NCBI GenBank assembly: GCA_003439945.1
Contig: QVRM01003910.1
Span: 62,001 to 126,000 of the forward strand
Length of the DNA stretch: 64,000 nucleotides
Reading direction: 5' to 3'
Origin: Dermanyssus gallinae
Taxonomy: Eukaryota > Arthropoda > Arachnida > Mesostigmata > Dermanyssidae
Part shown: positions 11,263 to 22,324 of the stretch, in pieces
Position numbering within the stretch: the first letter of the stretch is position 1
How the letters are laid out: each line of letters begins with the position of its first letter
The notes under the pieces: model-generated
Seen by the model: only the letters and a program-made list of their open reading frames with translations
Database searches by the model: none
What the model was told of the DNA's origin: nothing
Position numbers and translations under genes: made by a program

Positions 11263-13330
11263 TTATGGACCCGGTGCGAGCGGTATATCCTCAAGGTTCC
11301 TTGCAAAGTTAAAACGGTGAGATCCATAAGATTCCTTTTCGTGACGCCGAGCCCCAAGAGCGTCCTCGCAGATTCGGAGTCCCATACACCACTCAAAGAG
11401 ATAGTGATGGATCCGAATCTGCGAGGTTTTGGCGATCTTGTCTTGCCGTGCTTTTGCCAGGTCCCGGTTCGGGCCGCAAACCTCGGCATCTAAAACCCAG
11501 ACCCCGGTAGGTGTTGTTATTACGAGGCCGGGCTTTAGACCCGGTGCGCCCGGTCGACGGAATACTCGCTCACGAACCACCTCATGACCCCTTTCGCGGA
11601 GAAGACGCGCCACGCGATCACAGACGTCGTCATGTCTCTTTATGGTTTGTTTGTGTGTTGTATCGCACATCTAAACGACATGAGCCAACGTCTCAGGCGC
11701 ATGACACCCGTGCCTACAACGTTTGTTGTAGCCCGGGCGTCCCCTGGCCAATCTGGCACGCGTTGGTAGTGCGTTGATCCTGAGCTTTAGTAGGTTTAAA
11801 TACTCCTTACCAGATAGGTAGGGCATACCCTTAATCCAGTAGTGTACAAAGGGCGTTTCGTGTGTTTTTTTAAAATGTGCCCCATCGAACGTGTTGTGTA
11901 GTTGTTGAGACCAGTAGTCGGTCTCTTGTGTAGCGGTCTCAATGGAGGTTCCCAAGCGCTCGCAAAGAAGTCTTGTTTTCGCAAGATCTTTTTTAAAGTG
12001 CTCGGTGGTTAGCATCCATTGGACCCCAAGGTGCAGGTGGAGTGTTGTAGTGCTGTCAGGCGGGAGAGGCGGAGTCTGGGAATGAATGTTTGGAGGCAGG
12101 GGATGTCCAGACCGCCGTGTGCTGTGTGCGTGTACAGGTAGGCGTTCGGCACCGAGTTTTCGAGCTTAAGCCATTTCGACTTAACAACCTTTCTGATCTT
12201 TTTATCTAGGTCACTAAGGAGTGCGTAAGATGGTCTGGGACCGGAGACCAGTTTATATAGGAGACGGGGAATGAGAAAGTCTTTCAAAAATATGAGTCTT
12301 TGGTGGGGTTTAAGGGGAGCTATCGTGAGTCTGTTGAGTAAGTTAAGGAGTATATCCTTGGTGGAGTCAACTCTGCCATTGCTGTCAAAGTCGACTCCAA
12401 GATATCTCCATCGATCGCTCATACCTTTAGCTGGCAATTGCCGATCTCCAACGTTAAATTCTGATACGGTATTGATAAAACCTTTACCTTCCTTCCTATT
12501 AAATAGGTGGGAGATAGTAAAGCTTTTATTAGTATTCATTTCAAGGCCTCGGGATTTTAAAAGTGGGTCCACAATATTAAGGAGCCGTTGGAGAGTGGAT
12601 TTCGTGGAGGCTAGGAGGATGAGATCATCCGCAAAGGCTAAGCCCATAAGGCGGAAGTCATCAGTAAGTTGGTACCCGATATTAGTTTTGTCTAATTTTG
12701 AAAGAATGTCGTCGAGAACTAGATTAAATAAGAGGGGGGACAGAGGATCTCTCTGCCTAACACCCCTAGTTGGCCGAAATGTGCTACATTCTTGTCCAAA
12801 TTCTATGAGAGTTTTAGATGAGAGGTACAAGCGTTCGATATAGTTAATGAATACCTCCGGGTATCCGCGAGTCCGGAGTGACCACAGGACGGAGTCATGA
12901 CTCACCATGTCGAACGCCTTACGGAGGTCGATTGAGGCGAGTCTGAGCTCACGTCCTGCAGACTTGGCATCGTTAAGAATACCATCCAGAACCGCAAGAT
13001 TCTCGAAGGTACCATTATAGGGGAGAAGCTTAATAGAGTTCTGGAGGCGTCTAGAGAAAATTTTGTTAAGCGTTCGTTGTAAGTATGAACTAATAGATAG
13101 GGGTCGCAGATCGCTTGGGGATGTGGCATTGTTAATTTTAGGGATGAACGCTAAGCGAGCAGTTTTATGGGCTGAGGCAATATCGCTAATTAATAGTATG
13201 TTAAGAATACAACAAACTACTTCTAACGGGAGTTTACGGAGGGACGAAAGACAAATCCCGTCCAAGCCTAGTGCTTTAGAAGGTCCGCGGAGAGCTACGT
13301 GGGTTTCCTTTAGGGAGATAGGGAGGGATA
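11263..13330 (-). pseudogene. 5'-truncated R2-clade non-LTR retrotransposon (RT + restriction-like endonuclease)
   Basis: The first block (13330 to 12009) is reverse transcriptase: GLDGI, SDLRPLSIS, LASIDLRKAFD, RGVRQRDPLSPLLFNL and an intact catalytic FADDLILLAS. A frameshift in the GGGG near 12030 moves to a second frame (12015 to 11263) with a CCHC-type knuckle (CRHGCHAPETLAH) cut by an in-frame TAG at 11671-11673, then an endonuclease region (LKPGLVI, then GVWVLDAEVCG). In R2-type endonucleases the first motif is normally KPD; here the Asp is Gly. So: 5' truncation at a TA tract, one frameshift, one nonsense codon and a lost catalytic residue. R2 usually lives in 28S rDNA; no rDNA flanks it here. 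It sits in an intron in the same orientation as the host gene. Confidence 0.85.
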
Positions 13331-13440
13331 TATATATATATATATATGATTTATTATTCGCTTGGCATATATACCTAATACACATGTCACCCTTTTATAT
13401 TGGGGGCGCTTAAAGCGGCAGCATATTACCTATACATCCG

Positions 13441-13475
<35 letters not shown>
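13329..13475. repeat. Two short (TA)n tracts at the retroelement 5' edge
   Basis: TA tracts at about 13329-13347 and 13447-13475 flank the point where RT coding similarity stops. The first one interrupts the reading frame and gives a spurious YIYIYIS peptide at the apparent N-terminus. Confidence 0.85.
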
Positions 13476-13478
<3 letters not shown>

Positions 13479-13809
13479 CACGCCGTTCACAACGCATATA
13501 GCTTCAATACACCCACATCCACAAATACGCACCCATACAAGCTTCTGGCGTTTGCTCTTTAACATTTTTTTTGTTTAGTTAGAAGGCATCCACCAAAAAA
13601 TACAGAGAGGCATTTACAGCCTCATGACTCAAGGACTAATAGAACCAGTTTGGTCGTGCGGTACCACTAACTTTCTTGAGATTAGGAAACTAGCTATGAA
13701 TGACCGGAGTTGCGTTGAAGAAGAAGAAGAAGAAGAAGACATTACGTTAAGAAAAATGCTTGACAATATAATTCATCATTACAGACACGGCAGTTGTCAA
13801 GTAACTCAC

Positions 13810-14191
13810 CACAGTTTGCACAGAAATCAGGCGTTGCATATTGGTTCGGGTGATCGTAGTGCTGTGGGCCAACAGACGAGGGCCACCCCGACGCTGAATA
13901 GATGTCGACGCTTGTTGAGCGCGTCTTTAGCCGGCGGCGCTGCTGTTGCTGAGTCCCGCCGCCAGCAGAGGGTGGTGGTAGGGGTTGTGCCGTCTCGCCA
14001 GCAGCCGTCTGATGAGGATGATGAACCGTCGGATGAGATCCGGCCAGGCCAAAATGGCCCGGGCCGCCACCAAGGACCAACGGGGCGATCGGATGCAGTT
14101 CCGGGCGTCTCTGCAGCACGCAGCTCGCCTCGAGGTCCGGTTGAATCGAGAAGTTACGAGTGAGTCGACGAGACAGCCTACGGGATGCGGT

Positions 14192-14232
<41 letters not shown>

Positions 14233-14420
14233 TTTGCTGCTGTTGCTGCAGGTGGTGATGTGTAAAAATACTGCTGCTGCTGCCACCACCAGCACCGCCA
14301 CCACCTAAACCGCCGAGTCCTTCTGAACCTAAGCCGGACTCCGGGTGGACTAGATTTGTACTTTCGATCTCTATCGGGGCTGAAGATTCGAACTCGCTCG
14401 ACCTCATCGCTACTCGGGAA
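13810..14420 (-). CDS. Coding exon with poly-Gln tract, same unidentified gene
   Basis: Donor TGTG|GTGAGT exits phase 1 and joins in frame to the exon at 11064. The proposed acceptor is GGCCAG at 14421-14424 (phase 2), which is weak and does not fit the phase-0 exits upstream; an alternative is translation from the in-frame ATG codons just upstream of it. The protein runs SSEFESSAPIEIESTNLVHP, a Gly/Ser run, a ~22-residue Gln tract, RRLSRRLTRNFSIQPDLEAS, a Pro/Gly/His segment, RSTSVDIYSASGW, and ends NQYATPDFCANC. The CxxC end could be half of a zinc site completed elsewhere; that is a guess. Basic-Ser motifs (RSTSVD, RNFSIQ) resemble kinase sites. Confidence 0.65.
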
Positions 14421-15590
14421 CTGGCCATCATAGAAACGTTCACATCAGGTATAATATGAAATGTTGTTAGTTCGAGCATGTTTATGTTCAAACATTCTAT
14501 TTTCCACGGTAGTGGCATTTCGTCGCCATGGATTCATATTCGTCACATTTCAACCGCCACCGATAAGGTTAATTCAGGAAATGCACAGTAAAGAGGAGGA
14601 ATAGGAGAAGAGGTACATTGTATTGAATCCACAATTGCTACAAATGGTAACTAGAGAGGTTGCGCAACCGTTATTTGGCAGTTTGGCTTTTAGCGTAAGA
14701 AAAACCTGCCAGAAACAGCTCGGTTGCGCCTTGAACAGGTGTACGTACATTTTGCTTGTCAATTTATCCTATTTCTGTTAGGCAGCGCTATCTGAGACAT
14801 CCCCCTCCACATCCGATGATTGGCGTACTACTTTAGGGGTGAGTTTACAGTGCAAATAATTTGCTTGACAAGGTGATTAATTAGGCGCTAATTACGAGAG
14901 TGCACTAATTTGAATTCTACCGTCGTACCAAGAACTTTGGGCAAGGGCTGATTGATATGGGGCAGACATGTGTATACGCGATATATGGCGCATGGCTAGC
15001 ACTGCCACTGGTTCTGCACAATAATAATAGGCTTTTGAAGATGCTGCAAACTCATACCACCGCTGAAACGGCGTAGAGTAAGAAAAGCGAACAAGATGTA
15101 CACACTTGTGGATGTTGAAGTCAGATGAATGATCCGGATTCCGACGAGGATCATAGCACACTTCGCGGTCATAACTCTGTAACGAGTATGAACGGGAGTC
15201 GTCAAATAGTTGTTAGCTTTGCAAACATATATATATATATATATATACATACACACATTTACAGGCGATATGACTACTAGTTATGATACATAGTAAGTGT
15301 CATCTGTCCAAAGCACTAGAAGACGACAAGAATGAAAGGAAAGCATGAAGAGAGAGAAAGGTAGAGAGAGATAGATAGATAGATAAATAGATAGAGAGAG
15401 CGCGACAGAGACAAAATGCCAAACGCGTGAAACATTCATGTACTGTATGTGGCGCCGGTGTTAGAAAGGTGGACAAATGCCTCCTAAAGTGGTATTCGGG
15501 ACGTTGTACACGCGATTTGTCTAGGATAGGATCGGCGAGGCGAAACGGTGACCGCGGTGGTGGTGGTGGTGGTGCAGACGCATAGCGTAC
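14421..15590 (-). other. Putative intron
   Basis: No gene signals. A short TA tract lies at 15226-15247 and a GA/GATA stretch at about 15345-15410, followed by unique sequence up to the splice donor at 15590. Confidence 0.35.
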
Positions 15591-15784
15591 CTTGCCGGTA
15601 CGGCTGATCCACTGAGCTTCAGCGTTAGGAACGCTGCTTCGAAGCTGCAGACAAGAAGAGACACTGCTTCGTCTCGGAGAAGAAGAAGAAGAAGAGATCG
15701 GGGCAGAAACAATTTCAGCGGGACACACGGAGGCAGAAGAAACAATGCGATGGCAGAAGTCCGCCGCTCTCTCGAGCGAACCCT
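15591..15784 (-). CDS. Candidate coding exon, Ser-rich, probably same gene
   Basis: Acceptor TCTTCGCAG (start 15784, phase 1) or CAGAG two bases on (start 15782, phase 0); donor GGCAAG|GTACGC, phase 0. The peptide reads GSLERAADFCHRIVSSASVC, then a run of serines, RRSSVSSCLQLRSSVPNAE and AQWISRTGK. The GGT shortly after the donor in the ORF is not coding. It fits between the 17.6 and 14.4 kb exons in strand and style. The phase fits the exon at 18483-17587 if the second acceptor is used, but does not fit the one at 14420, so it may be alternatively spliced or the 14.4 kb acceptor may be wrong. Confidence 0.45.
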
Positions 15785-15907
15785 CTGCGAAGATTCGAGG
15801 CAACGATTGTCATCGAGAATCAACACAACATGATCATCAGGACCTCAGCTACTGGTGATAGTGGACGTAGGCGATAATCACGTGAATAGAAAGAAGAATA
15901 TATTAAT

Positions 15908-15923
15908 AGATATAATAATAGTA

Positions 15924-15979
<56 letters not shown>

Positions 15980-16180
15980 GCGACAGAGCAGATAAATATG
16001 ATTAAACGTTCATACCTCACAATTGTATTAACTAATATAATAATAATAATAATGATAATAATATATAATAACTAATAATGATATTATAATAATAATAAGA
16101 TAATAATAAAATAATAATAATAATAATAATAATAAGTAATAATAATAATAATAATAAATAATAATAATAATAACTAAGAT
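15908..16180. repeat. (AAT)n microsatellite cluster
   Basis: Several AAT/ATA triplet tracts (about 15908-15979, 16035-16062 and 16085-16175) separated by short unique sequence. Simple repeat expansion in an intron. Confidence 0.9.
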
Positions 16181-17212
16181 TGGTAATAAGTAAATCTGCC
16201 GTAACTACCTAAGCATCAATCCGGTGACGGTACGAATAGCAGCGTTAATAATCAAATGAGCTGCATAACCCGGCAGTCCATCGCCAGATCACGGGGAGGG
16301 TGAGAAACACGTGCGAGGGGGGAAGAGTTACAGCAAACAGCACCAGTATGCGCGATAAGCGATGATTCGCTGCGTGCAATATCGTAAGTACCCCGTGGTG
16401 ATTTAGTACTACGAGTGTAAGTGAGTTACTTATGAGGGCATCAAAAATTGTTGCAGTTGTCCTTTTGTGGCAGTCATTAGCGCCGGTTAGGGAAGCTTCG
16501 AACAATCGAACTGGATTGATTGTATTAATACATCGCGTCCCACCCCTAACAACGACATGGCAGCTTCACAATTTGATTCCGTGCTGGACTCTATAATTGA
16601 TCGGCGACATGAGGTGATTTGAGTCGGACGATTTGAAAAAGCAAGAAATGCGAAACAAACATTACAAGCAAGATCTACCGAAATCATTTTGACGCGTTCG
16701 AATGTGACCCTACCTACGTAAGCCAATACGACGATTTCAGTACCATACCATAGTCGACATATCTCGTGTGGTGCTTTGAATGAACGTGACACGGACAGTC
16801 ATGCAAAACAGTAGGGGTGTTGCGTTACTCTCTCGTATAATTAGATGCGACCGGATCCCTAAAGATGATGCTCATTTAAGCTGAAAAAGCAAGATACCTC
16901 GGTTGTATCCCAAACATCGGCCAAGACTAGACTGAGTTTTGCTTCAGAAAGCACATGCCGGGTATGTTCTGTTTCTTCGCGTGACACCTGAAGCGGCTAG
17001 AAGAAGGCTGACCTGCCGCCAGGTTGTCGGTGAAGCGGGATAGGAGAGCAGAGAAAAAGTCAGTGCGAGTTTTGCAAAGCATATCTCAAAGAACCTCCGA
17101 TATATGTAAGAATATACCAGATCTGAGTTCATAATATATCTAAGGATGTTAGCGTGAACAAATCACTTTTTTTGGCAAATAAAGAACAGGCTGAGGAAAC
17201 AAAGCTATATAG

Positions 17213-17575
17213 TGTTTGTTTTTGTTGTTGTTGTCGTTGTTGTTCGTGTTGTTGTTGGCGTTGTTGACGTTGTTGTTGTCGTTGTTGTCGCTGTTGTTGT
17301 TGCTGTTGTTGTTGTTGTTTGTGTTGTTTTGTCGTTGTTGTCGCTGTTGTTGTTTGTGTTGATGTTGTTGTTTGTGTTGTTGTTGTTGTTGTTGTTGTTG
17401 TTTGTGTTGTTGTTGGTGTTGTTGTTGTTTGTGCTGTTGTTGTTATTATTGTTTGTGTTGTTGTTGTTATTATTGTTAGTGTTGTTGTTGTCTGTGTTGT
17501 CGTTGTTGTTGTTGTCTTTGTTGTCGTTGTTGTCGCTGTTGTTATTGTCGCTGTTGTTGTTGCCGTTGTTGTGTC
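17213..17575. repeat. ~360-bp (GTT)n/(AAC)n microsatellite
   Basis: An imperfect GTT-rich array with GTC, GCT and TTA variants. On the minus strand (AAC)n starts about 12 bp after the splice donor GTATGT at 17586, so it lies at the 5' end of the intron. Apparent long Asn/Thr or Val/Leu reading frames across it are artefacts. Confidence 0.9.
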
Positions 17576-17586
17576 CAGTTACATAC

Positions 17587-18326
17587 CAGATCAAAGCGAT
17601 GTCGATGATGCTGGTGACTGTTGATCGCCGCCTGATGATGCTGGAACGACTGACTGGATTGACTGGCCAGGGACTGGTGTCGAAGCAGACGATGATGTCC
17701 TGCTGCCAATGCCGACGACGACGACGTCGCCGCCGAAGTCGCCGTGGCTGGCGATCGACCGCCGCCGCCGCCGTCAGCCGCTGTCAGGATAGACCCGGTG
17801 CAGTGCGGCGCGAATTTGCCGCTGCCCGCCGCGTGCAGCGGATGAACCGCGCTACCGCCGCTCAGGTAGAGACCCTGCGCGATGACGCCCGCTGTCGTCG
17901 CCGCCGCCGCCGACGTCGAGGCTGCCGCCGCCGCTGCCGCCACAGACGACACCGAGGACGCAGACGACGCAGATGAGGGTCTTGAAGGCGACGCTCCCAC
18001 CGCGACGTGAACGGATTCCCTTCGCTGGTTGAAATCAAGCTGCAACTGCTGCTGCTGCTGATGTTGATGTTGTTGTTGCTGTTCCTGCTGCTGCTGCTGC
18101 AGATGTTGGTGTTCGAGACCGCACGGACGATCCCCAGAAAGACCGGTTGCCGCTGACACCGGGTGCTGGATGTACGTGTTACGCCTCTGCTGACGGTGAT
18201 AGGAACGTAGCGCGCGTTGAGGACTGTCGCGGTCCCGATATCGTTGCTGTTCGGCTAACAATGGCGCCAGGTCCCGGTCCCGAGTTCTGTCCTGCTGCTG
18301 CTGCTGCTGTTGCTGTTGTTGATGTA

Positions 18327-18364
<38 letters not shown>

Positions 18365-18483
18365 AGTTGTAGTAACCGCTGTTGTTGCTGAGGCTGGCCA
18401 AAGTGGGGGTGCTGGAGCGGATGTTCCTTCAACCCCCCGTGCTGTATTTGGTCCTCGCTCAGCCACTCGTCGTAGATATCACA
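17587..18483 (-). CDS. Large Gln-rich coding exon of the unidentified gene
   Basis: An 897-nt exon, 299 codons, phase 0 at both borders: acceptor GCTTATCCAG and donor GATCTG|GTATGT. It opens with a structured-looking CDIYDEWLSEDQIQHGG, then poly-Gln tracts coded by CAG/CAA, a charged RDRD segment, RRNTYIQHPVSAATGLSG, more Gln/His, a Ser/Ala region, poly-Ala, poly-Gly, and ends HRHRFDL. The acidic helix YDEWLSEDQ may be the conserved core; I could not match it to a family. The Gln/Ala/His composition suggests a scaffold, RNA-binding or transcriptional protein, but this is composition only. Gln tract length may vary between individuals. Confidence 0.75.
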
Positions 18484-18549
18484 CTGGATAAGCGGCGACG
18501 ATCATACAGATAGTACAAACAAAAAACGACCAACATTTGACAAGAAACA

Positions 18550-18770
18550 ACAACAACAACAACAACAACAACATACAAAGTACTAAATTAATAAAACACG
18601 ACTACAACAATAACAACAACATACAAAAGTACTAAATTAATAAACAACGACTACAACAATAACAACAACATACAAAAGTACTAAATTAATAAAACACGAC
18701 TACAACAATAACAACAACATACAAAAGTACTAAATTAATAAACAACGACTACAACAATAACAACAACATC
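18550..18770. repeat. Four-unit tandem repeat, ~49-50 bp, with two alternating variants
   Basis: The unit ACATACAAAAGTACTAAATT...ACTACAACAATAACAACAAC occurs four times. Units 1 and 3 have AAAACACGACT while units 2 and 4 have AAACAACGACT, so a two-unit block (~98 bp) appears to have been duplicated. Confidence 0.85.
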
Positions 18771-18840
18771 CAAGGTTATTCGTGCCTAACATTCCACGTA
18801 ACAGAATCCGATTCCATCGACCTAGGGCTGGAGTGGAGCC

Positions 18841-19036
18841 GAGCCCGGTGGCGTGGTGCCTCGCAATATTCGCGTGTGCATCGCGACCGAAGATGACATA
18901 CATATAGGTTAGTGAATAGAGGGTTCGATCCCCACCGTTGCACAATATTATATTGATGGGGTCGGCCTTACGAAGCACCGTGAAAGCAAAAAAGCCCGTG
19001 GACGTTAAATGTTTGCTGAGAGTCAGCGCAAAAAAG
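18841..19036 (+). repeat. tRNA-derived SINE, copy 4 (diverged)
   Basis: Starts GAGCCCGGTGGCGTGGTGCC, has B-box-like GGGTTCGATCCCC, GTTGCACAATATTATATTGA, GTGGACGTTAAATG and the tail hairpin GCTGAGAGTCAGC followed by AAAAAA. It carries a ~25-bp extra segment between the A- and B-box regions and more substitutions than copies 1-3, so it is probably older. Confidence 0.7.
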
Positions 19037-19964
19037 TTTAGGTTTAGAGTGAACGCAACACCCTGCTGAAGACACTAATCTATTATGACTCATGATTCAG
19101 AACTCATGAAGAGTAGCCAGCGGGTTTCGTTCGTTTGCAATATCTGGCCTATCATATGTAGCATGTCGTGTCGTGTGTATCCACGTAACTTCATGCCAGA
19201 CGTCGTACACAGATTACAGGACTGACAGCAGCTTTGAGCTTGCACTACAATACCGTCTCTCGATACACCGTTATCATGGGCGTTCTCACAATACGAGCAA
19301 TTAGCGAGCTCCGAAATAGATAGATTACGGTGTACGCTTATTTGTTTGTTTATGCCGTACTAGTTGCGCTGAGCATTGTTAAATGTTTCTAGTTTTGTTT
19401 CTAATTTTTGCGGCGGAAGTGCTGCTAACTTAAACGCTACTCATATGGCAGGCATTACATGTACCTTATTACATACACTGCTTGTTTAGGCCACACCTAA
19501 TCACGCGATGTAAATTTTGCTCGGCTTCTTGCTGCCAAATATTGCCCGATACGAAACAGCTAGCCGTTTTCTATGTAATCGTCATTTTCATTTTAAATCT
19601 GGTGATTGGATAAGGTACTGCGACCCCTGAGCAATTTTTAACGAGATTTTTTTACGACAGAAATGTACACATACTTATCCATCTAGAATCTAACCATTTA
19701 GCTGCTGTACGAAGAGAACTGCATGTTGTTACTAGGATCGAGAATCAATTGTATATCTGAATCCAAAAGTATATCTTGGATTTTGTTAAGAGGGAATTTC
19801 TGCTTCGGTGTTTATTTCCAATGTTCTAATAATTTTTTTTCACCGACAACTTAAGCGTTGTGAGATGCAGCTCCGTGAATAAGCCACGTTTGATATATAT
19901 ATATATATATATATATATTGTTCACACCAAAGGGCTACCATAAAAAGTTATATAAATAAATGTT

Positions 19965-19970
<6 letters not shown>

Positions 19971-20026
<56 letters not shown>
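19971..20026. repeat. (TA)n microsatellite
   Basis: About 28 TA units. A shorter tract at 19892-19919 lies just upstream, the two being separated by TTGTTCACACCAAAGGGCTA, a sequence resembled by TTGTTCACTCCAAAGTGCTA at about 63692, which also precedes a TA tract. Confidence 0.95.
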
Positions 20027-20030
<4 letters not shown>

Positions 20031-20260
20031 TTCCTGGACAAGAAGATCTACACATCTCACTTTTTTATGCTAGGGGCGGAAGAGATACCACAAACATAGA
20101 AGTCTGCGAAAAAAATACTTTAGTTGTGTTTGCACTTGTCTATCCTTTCGCGCGTTCTGTAAGCGAACTCTAATCGTGAGCTTTACGGGGATGTGCGCCC
20201 TGTTTGCTTGCGGCAGTTTACTCGGCAGCATCATAATTGGTCTTGAAAGCGTATATCTTT

Positions 20261-20262
<2 letters not shown>

Positions 20263-20309
<47 letters not shown>
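20263..20309. repeat. (TA)n microsatellite
   Basis: About 23 TA units, no recognised element adjacent. Confidence 0.95.
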
Positions 20310-20311
<2 letters not shown>

Positions 20312-20584
20312 GAAAGTTTACGTGTTTACAGAGCAGACGCGGAAATGAAGGCAATGTTAGTCAGGAAATGGTCTGTTTGTAAATCCTCTGCGGTTACACA
20401 TGTGGGCAGGTACTCACATCTAAATCACAGCTTCTCCATTGGTAGCGCGCCGGCGACCTCTGAAAATGCAAGAATGTAAGAACGTTAGCCACGGTGACAA
20501 TTGGCACACGGCAGCACCTGCGACAACGGGTTACGAGTGAAAAGCCGCCCTCCACCCAATAGCCGTTTTGTATCGTTCGACGCC

Positions 20585-20660
20585 CGTGCCACAGGCCTTA
20601 AGGCCCATTGCGAGCGTCGAGACATGTGTTGTACTGAATATATATTAAATACATATGTAT
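20585..20660 (+). repeat. Dispersed short repeat, copy C
   Basis: Plus-strand counterpart of copies A and B; reads GLKAHCERRDMCCTEYILNT and then ATTAAATACATATG. The match extends ~70 bp and includes the AT-rich tail TGAATATATATTAAATA. Confidence 0.6.
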
Positions 20661-20794
20661 GTTATTATTATTACTGCACACTCACTTTAGTCAATATGTT
20701 ATTCAACTATTAAATCACGTATGTGTATGTACACATATAAGCCGAGAAGTTTCTTGAAGCATAGCTTTTTGTTTTTCCATAGGCTGTTTTCTTC

Positions 20795-20834
<40 letters not shown>

Positions 20835-20836
<2 letters not shown>

Positions 20837-21069
20837 TTTTCCACCAAAGGTAAAAATAAGGGGTATGACTGAGAGGTGTATATATAAAAAAAGGAGTTAA
20901 CACATTACAGTAAGAAGAAGAACTAGATCAGGTAAAGGCCGCACTTTTAAGCTAGCTATTGAGTTTAGTGCAGGCTTTACCTCATCTAGTTTTTCTAACT
21001 GTGATGTGTCCTTTTTTATATATACATTTCTCAGTCATAAGCGTATGCTTTTTACCCTTTGGTGGAATA

Positions 21070-21075
<6 letters not shown>
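20835..21075. mobile_element. Small palindromic foldback (MITE-like) element between TA tracts
   Basis: Left arm (about 20836-20944), starting CCACCAAAGGTAAAAA and including GACTGAGAGGTGTATATATA and ATCAGGTAAAG, is the inverted, ~80%-similar counterpart of the right arm (about 20968-21072), which ends TTTACCCTTTGGTGG. A TA tract abuts each outer end (20801-20834 and 21071-21107). Arms of ~105 bp around a ~20-bp centre with no coding capacity fit a nonautonomous DNA transposon that uses TA targets. Similarity is by eye. Confidence 0.65.
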
Positions 21076-21110
<35 letters not shown>

Positions 21111-21550
21111 TTTATTTATATTAATACTGCATGAATTACCATAGAACGCGGAAGACCAACTGGCGTACCTCATTACTTCCACTCAACCGCTTGCAGAAGG
21201 TCTCGTTACTAGATTTAGTCACCCGAAAACCCCTGCTCTTCTTCAGTTCAGAGAAAATGTTATAAAACTTCAAGCGGCTCATGGAATCGCAGCAATCTTC
21301 TTCGAATCGCCAGCAAATGATCACGTAGAACTGGCAGAGGCCACTACAACCCAACCGGCATCTTGTGACCCGCTATTCAGTTTATTTTTCAAGTTCCGTC
21401 TGCTATAGAAGAGACGTCCTTAATACTGGCCTTGGCCGTTGGCGATCAGCCGTATCCTATCTACCATTTCAATACCTATCAGAAAGCTGTCTTTATCGTA
21501 TTTACAAAAATCTTTATGTCGACAGATTTCGCACAGTAAAAATAACGTGG

Positions 21551-21552
<2 letters not shown>

Positions 21553-21612
<60 letters not shown>

Positions 21613-21616
21613 ATAA
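21553..21616. repeat. (TA)n microsatellite
   Basis: About 32 units with one TTTA interruption. Confidence 0.95.
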
Positions 21617-22324
21617 ATATAAAGCACACGCAGTGTTAGCATTTAAAGCGGCAAACGTACTTTGCTCCACAAACTAAGATCTGGTGTATATAATGTATAC
21701 TATAAATATGTGAAATCGCATTTAACGCATGGGGATGGCTATCTAAAGCAAACATATAAATCTACAATAATTATAGGGAAATGCCGCCAGGCGTACCGGT
21801 TTTACCTTACCGCAATGTTGACCCTATGCTACTGTTTTTAGCACTGCAACAATTACTACGATGATTTTGTTAGTATGCCCGCTCTGCCATTATCACCTTT
21901 GCTGCTAATAGTGAAGGTTGCTAAAATGCATGTTTTAGGAATGATTTTAGACTAAACTTTCAATTTTACTGTAAATTCAGTGTTCATGAATAGAGGTTAA
22001 ATAAATGGTCGATTCTGCAACTCTCCAACAATCCAAGAAAAGTATTTTTTTTACAACATTGATCGTTGCAGCTTGTACGAATTAAAGGTCAATCTTTAGT
22101 AAACGCATATGCATACTACTTGCTTGAATACATAAATATAAAGAAAAAATGATAACCTGCGGCGGTAATATGTTTGCATCAAACACCAGGTACTGTAGGT
22201 ATGAGCTTCGGCAACTGATACTGTTGTGTCTATGTTCGAGTCAAAACCGCAGCGTTCCAAACCTAGTTGGATTGTTTCTAAATGTGTATTGCTTTTTCAT
22301 GTGATGTTAAAATGTGGAGATAGA

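Larger units (their letters stand above)
15785..17586. other. Putative intron with microsatellites
   Basis: Begins with AAT/ATT triplet arrays (15908-16180), continues with unique sequence without gene signals, and ends with the long GTT array that abuts the next exon's donor. Open frames at 16245-16505 and 16487-16792 have no support. Confidence 0.4.

Noticed and set aside
12271..13129. Plus-strand frames across the R2-like element
   Set aside because: Antisense shadows of the reverse transcriptase.
13927..14308. Alternative frames within the 14 kb exon
   Set aside because: They come from reading the CAG tract in other frames (poly-Ser, poly-Leu).
17205..17594. Long Asn/Thr or Val/Leu frames over the GTT array
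   Set aside because: Pure simple-repeat translation in several frames at once, and no splice or start context.
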